Source: Morinoia aosen
Lineage: Eukaryota; Arthropoda; Malacostraca; Amphipoda; Talitridae
Length of the DNA: 64,000 nucleotides
Assembly: GCA_030386875.1 (NCBI GenBank)
Contig: CM059577.1
Location: 20,781,038-20,845,037 of the forward strand
Reading direction: 5' to 3'
Below, piece by piece: positions 59,490-64,000 of this stretch. Position 1 is the stretch's first letter, and every line of letters begins with the position of its first letter. The notes beneath the pieces were generated by a model. The model was not told where the DNA came from, did not search any database, and was given only the letters and a program-made list of their open reading frames with translations. A program made the position numbers and the translations under genes.

Positions 59490-59630
59490 CTAAAGTCCTC
59501 TAATAAATAATCAAAAGGACGAAGGTCGGAAGAGCACGGAGGATGGTGTTGTCCAACTGAGCGACAGAGATCTTTGTCTAGTCGAGCTGTGTGGAACGGG
59601 CACTATCGTGACGAAAGATGACATCGTTTC
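59490..59630 (-). pseudogene. Mariner-type transposase remnant
   Basis: On the minus strand one frame gives FRHDSAR (compare HDNARPH around the second catalytic Asp of SETMAR-type mariners). About 60 bases later a shifted frame gives HHPPCSSDLRPFDYLLE (compare HPPYSPDLAPSDYHLF). A stop and at least one frameshift separate them. Inverted repeats of this copy were not found. It differs from the 2.7-4.4 kb element, which belongs to another mariner branch. Confidence 0.55.
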
Positions 59631-62195
59631 TTCAAACTGAGGACGTTCAATCATTCACCTTCAAAGGAGAGAGGCTTTCAAAGACCAAAGTTAATTACAG
59701 TCGAGATTAGCAGTTGGGGGTTGACTTTCTTACAACAGTTCTTAATCGATAATTCATTCAGTGTTCCACGAAATACTCAACATGATCGTTTGATGTAATG
59801 TAGCCCTTTTCTGAATTGCTGAGAAGCCCACATTATCGACTGATCCCGGAGCGCCAGCGTTGACGTTTTGGACATCGATCAGCATTTCATAAGAACCAGG
59901 TTCTAAGTTAATTCAAAACTGTTGTCTAAAGGAGTCGTGAATGACATGCGTAAGCAAGTTATAAATTCTTCGAAAACCTTTCAGTTGACACAGGATACTC
60001 ATTTTGGATTACGGTAGAATTGTTCTCACAGTTTTATTTAGACTTAAAGTGAGCTTTGTTGGGAAGCCCACATTCAACTCTATGCTAGATTATTTTATGA
60101 TAAGCATTTCTATACCATTCTTCAAAAAAAAATTTACTATACAGACGGAATTATTAGGGAAAATCTTCCAAGTAGAACAGAAAGTAAACCACAAGAAAAT
60201 TTAAAGTTAATGTCATTAACAAGTAGGAAATACTCCTACGAAGAATTTACTCGTAGTTTATCTGAGAGCAGAAGTAGATAAACTCGAAGTTAAAATCAAA
60301 TTTGGAAAACTGTTCAGCTAATTGAGAAGGGTGTAGGAAATGTTAAAATAATGAAATTACTATTCTTAAGGGAAACACTAAATACCAACGCAAATGAAGC
60401 GGCAAATTAGAGTAAACCTACCATCAGAACAGCAATACTATCTTGGCTTTTAATAACTAGTACGCGCATGATTGCAATGAATCGCTTCATTCGAGTCGTC
60501 CAAAAAACATCGAAAAATCAAATGCAGAATAAACTTTCGGGATGGATAAATTTTGATCGATACAATACTACTCACAAATCGAAATATCAAGTACCAAAGA
60601 TAAAGAAACGAAATACTTAGGGAGTCAAATTCTGTTACGTGAAGTGTTGGCTTAGAACGAGACGCACTGATTCTAATTCTGCATGACGGAATTGAGGAGT
60701 TTGACAATTGCTTCGCGAGGCAAAATTTTTGAGCGCGTAATACTGAAGCCTTATATGCGCCCTCGTTAAAAAAGGACGGTGCAATCATGATACAAAATAG
60801 ATGTCTAGGTACATGCAATATGGTACAACAACAGGTTGTTAATATCCGTGAAGATTGGGTGAGTAATTCATAAACGGTTTTGAAGTATCTCATGTGTATT
60901 ATGAACAAATGTGCGAAGTCAATGTTAAATTAAGGGTACAAAATGAATAAGAAACAAGCAAGTAGTAGTGTCAGAGCTGAGGAGTGTTGAAAGAATATTA
61001 TGTTAATTAGATAAGATTGTGTACTCAGCTGGTCAGGTGACCCTGACGACTTGCACAAACGCTGGCCATTGCGCTGCATCAAGGTATAACAAGCCCCGAT
61101 TTAATGAAATACAAATGCGGCATCCCTCAAATAATTAACCCTGAATCCAGAAGATTTAACAAAGACTACCAGAACAAATGTGGCACGCGACATGGCAGGG
61201 AAAATGCCAATAGATCTTATCGCACCACAGCACTCGCTCAAAAGAGCAATCGAGATAGCAATTCAATTTTTATAAGTTAATAGTTACTCACTGTTCATTT
61301 ATTGATGCGTATTATGCTTCACTTTTCTGAATAGCTAACATATTTTCCCTGTGATAGAAGACTTGAAGGAGCTGTTAGAGTTGTTGAAGGACTCCATATG
61401 GGGGATAAATGATTTACAGCCAAATTCGCGCATTCAACTATGCCACTATTTTAATTTTTATCCCAAGTTCCCAAATATGGACTACTTCTGAGCTCCGAAT
61501 ATAGCCGATCAATATGATAACCGTCTATCAAATAGTTTTGCATAATGAACTTCGAACAGGAATTGATGACATTAACTAACAGGACAGATCACATAGCAAT
61601 GACGGTAAACCACCGAACAAGTCACGGTAGGCTATGAAACGAGTCACGGGGAGATAAATACAATTTGAGAACGGAGAATTGGAAAACTTCAAACCCTTGC
61701 CGAACTGGACAACGTAAAGGTTGTGATTTTAATGTGAACATACATTTCCTAGCCAGTACCTGAATTAACAGCGAATTATTATGAATTATTTGAACAAAAT
61801 TAATGATTCTGAATTCACGATAGAAGTTTGGAAGTTGGCAGTGGTGACTGCCAAATAGAAACGCTGGTGAGTGAGCTCGTGACGTCACGTCCAATACTGA
61901 AATGTGAAGGATGATCCGAGAAGTGGCGGAGTGTATGTGATGAATATGAATGAAGAGTGAAGTGAGAGTAAATTGATACAAGGTAGGATTTTGAAACCAT
62001 GAGTTGACGTAGATTTTGTTACTAAAGGATTTAAAACTTCTCTGTCTCTTGATTCCATGTAAAATGCTGCTAGGTTGAATGTAAGATTTAAAAACGAAAC
62101 TAAACTTGTACCTCGCCATTATCAATTTGTTCACGTAAGACCCATGGCTACAGTTAATCAATTACACTTTTCTCCAAACTACATAAAAATAATGA

Positions 62196-62246
62196 TGTAT
62201 TATAAGTTTTAATCTCCCTTACATTAACAAAGATGTTCAAAGAGAA
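62196..62246 (-). mobile_element. SINE-like element, copy 16a (3' end fragment)
   Basis: AAGTTTTAATCTCCCTTACA to TTCAAAGAGAAGAAAG, the 3' end of an older copy broken by insertion of copy 16b. Confidence 0.55.
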
Positions 62247-62248
62247 GA

Positions 62249-62601
62249 AAGTTAGATTAGATTATATGTTAGTATAAGCCTCCTTACCGCTAAAAAAAAG
62301 AGCCTATATAAGAGAAGAAGGCACCATTTAGTACGGAGATGAGGGAATGCGGAATCTATGCAGAAGGGGCATAGAAACAGTAAGTTGAGTAGGAATGTAA
62401 GTATGCAAGATAAAAATTGAAGAAGAAAGTCAGAGGTGTTGAAAACAGCTGCGAACCGAAAAAATATAGTTTTCAACTAAACAAAATACTGTATATAATT
62501 TCACCAAAAAGAAGGCCTACTGAACTCTCAGCTCAGGACTTCGCATTTTCCCACTGAGAGCGTTAATTCCCATAGATACAAAAGTTATCTCCCCCTGAGA
62601 G
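62249..62601 (-). mobile_element. SINE-like element, copy 16b
   Basis: Opens on the plus strand with TTAGATTAGATTATATGTTA. The body runs from AAGCCTCCTTACCGCT to ATCTCCCCCTGAGAGG. It lies immediately beside fragment 16a, so it probably inserted into or next to an older family member. Confidence 0.75.
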
Positions 62602-64000
62602 GAACTACATAACATTTAATTATTGCTTTAATATACAAGAATATGGCATGAGAAATGTCTATTGAATTTTGGACATTAAGCATACTAGTTGCAAATAGTT
62701 CGTTATATATCAGAGAATTATGGGCAAACGTTATTCTGCAGTCAGACTGAAATCAACTAATTAATTAACAGCGTCGTGGTGAAATGTTTCAGAAATGAGG
62801 AAGACTTTAACATACGCCACGTTTACCACAAAAAAAAATAAATAATCAAACGAGAAAACCAAGAACTGACACCATATACCTCCGATTTTCAGTAAACATG
62901 AGAACAATATTGAGCAAGAGAAACAATAAACATAAAATTTGAATTATTTATGTAATCAATTTTACTAGCATACGTAAAGTATGTTGGATCACATTTTCAG
63001 AAAATAGGCAGATTCCATTTCTTCGATGATTAGAGCTCATTACCTATGAGAAGAAAACAAGGAAAGTGCTATTACTGAAACTATATTTCGGTAACTTCTG
63101 CCGTCAACACCTCCGAATTTATGCACATCAGTTCGAACTACGGACAATGGTCAACTGAGTGAGACAAAGAACATTTCAAGGCGACCACCCCTGGATCTCG
63201 AGAGTGCAACTTAAAACTAAAACCCAAGACCTAAACATAAGAATAGCGATATCGCTCAGGGACAACACATTGAATGCGGGAGGAGGATTTGTTCAGACTG
63301 ATTTGGTGCAAAACATATGGAAAAAATTCACTTTGAGTACTAAGGATTACTAAAGACGTGAATAGTACCTCTCGGTAACACTGAGCGCTTCGCTTCATCG
63401 TAATGGCAGGACTTTATATTCCAGAGATCGAAAACTTTTTCAGTTTCATACCTCCTTTCATGAACAAGCCATCTTCCTAGGACTCTTATGGAAACATGCC
63501 ACGATATCCTAATTTGAATTCAGTACACTGAACTCGGCACATCCGTTTATAACACAAGAATTAGAGCAAAGCGCATAATACAATCGGTACAGAAGAGGCG
63601 TGAGGCTTCAATTTAGACATCAATGCATATCTTAACAACAAACAATGCACAAGAAAATTGGATTGAAAAAACGATGTTCAAACAAGTCGGAGCACGGGTG
63701 TGGTTGCAATAGCAAGGCTCACTGCACCTGCACACAGTTGGCCATCTCACGGCATTGAGACACACGCCGCAGCCAAAGGTAAAAGTTCAGGGCGTAGAAG
63801 AAAAGCCACGCTCGACCAGCCGTAGGTGGGCGAGCGAAGGAACGCTGCAATCTGGGCGCGATCCACAACCACGAACACTAGAGCTAAACGAGCATTTCAA
63901 AGAGACCGTGGTGTTCAAAATTATTTTTAGCACGTTCATTAAGCAACTCATAGCCTTGGTGATGTTCACTCGTAAGTGTACCTTAGTTTCACAGAAGAGA

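Larger units (their letters stand above)
45885..64000. other. No recognised gene: upstream region or first intron(s) of Fgfr
   Basis: 18 kb in which no exon can be supported. Contents are three tandem arrays (52043, 53634, 56379), a MITE (51533), SINE copies (48121, 54381, 55489, 56988, 58641, 62196, 62249) and a mariner remnant (59490). GC-richer patches at about 49560-49870 and 50440-51080 are candidates for a promoter or an untranslated first exon. In the second, CAAC|GTAAGT on the minus strand (donor at 50970-50969) could end such an exon. Confidence 0.6.

Noticed and set aside
60450-60908. 152-codon minus-strand open frame
   Set aside because: No motif or family resemblance; surrounded by repeats. 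Length is within chance for 64 kb.
61622-62161. 179-codon minus-strand open frame
   Set aside because: It starts at TTG, has no recognisable domain and a composition typical of translated AT-rich non-coding DNA. No splice or expression support.

Overview
The window is nuclear DNA from an animal, most likely an arthropod. It is AT-rich, has long spliced introns with GT-AG boundaries and contains many small transposons. I cannot place the species. Two protein-coding genes can be read with confidence, and they converge tail to tail.

Vps4 (+ strand, 97-5290, three exons, 3' part only) encodes the last 181 residues of the ESCRT-disassembly AAA ATPase. Fgfr (- strand, 20544-45884, 14 constitutive exons plus one alternative exon) encodes a complete fibroblast growth factor receptor. 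Its parts in order are signal peptide, acidic and proline-rich N-terminus, three Ig domains, transmembrane helix, full tyrosine kinase and a short C-tail. All junctions keep frame: 886 residues with exon 6a, 894 with exon 6b. The most interesting coding feature is a pair of exons (35586-35773 and 33195-33406) that both encode the first half of Ig-III and must be mutually exclusive by phase. Vertebrate FGFRs instead swap the second half (IIIb/IIIc).

Layout: 1-5290 is the Vps4 3' end, with a SINE copy in one intron and a dead 1.6-kb mariner-type transposon in the next. 5291-20543 is the 15-kb convergent intergenic region plus unmapped 3' UTRs; it holds three TTAA-flanked MITEs, three SINE copies and a perfect 44-bp palindrome. 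20544-45884 is Fgfr. 45885-64000 has no recognisable gene. It may be a long first intron or the upstream region of Fgfr, because the signal-peptide exon starts at a splice acceptor. It carries a 37-bp satellite-like array, a 27-bp GCA-rich array, a 31-bp array, more SINEs, a MITE and a mariner remnant.

The commonest repeat is a SINE-like family of about 340 bp with some 16 copies. Several have 10-14 bp target-site duplications, and its 3' tail varies between AAT, TCTAA and ATCA repeats. A second group has TTAA ends and inverted repeats carrying an ACTGCG core, and looks piggyBac-like. No tRNA, rRNA, CRISPR or viral gene was seen.
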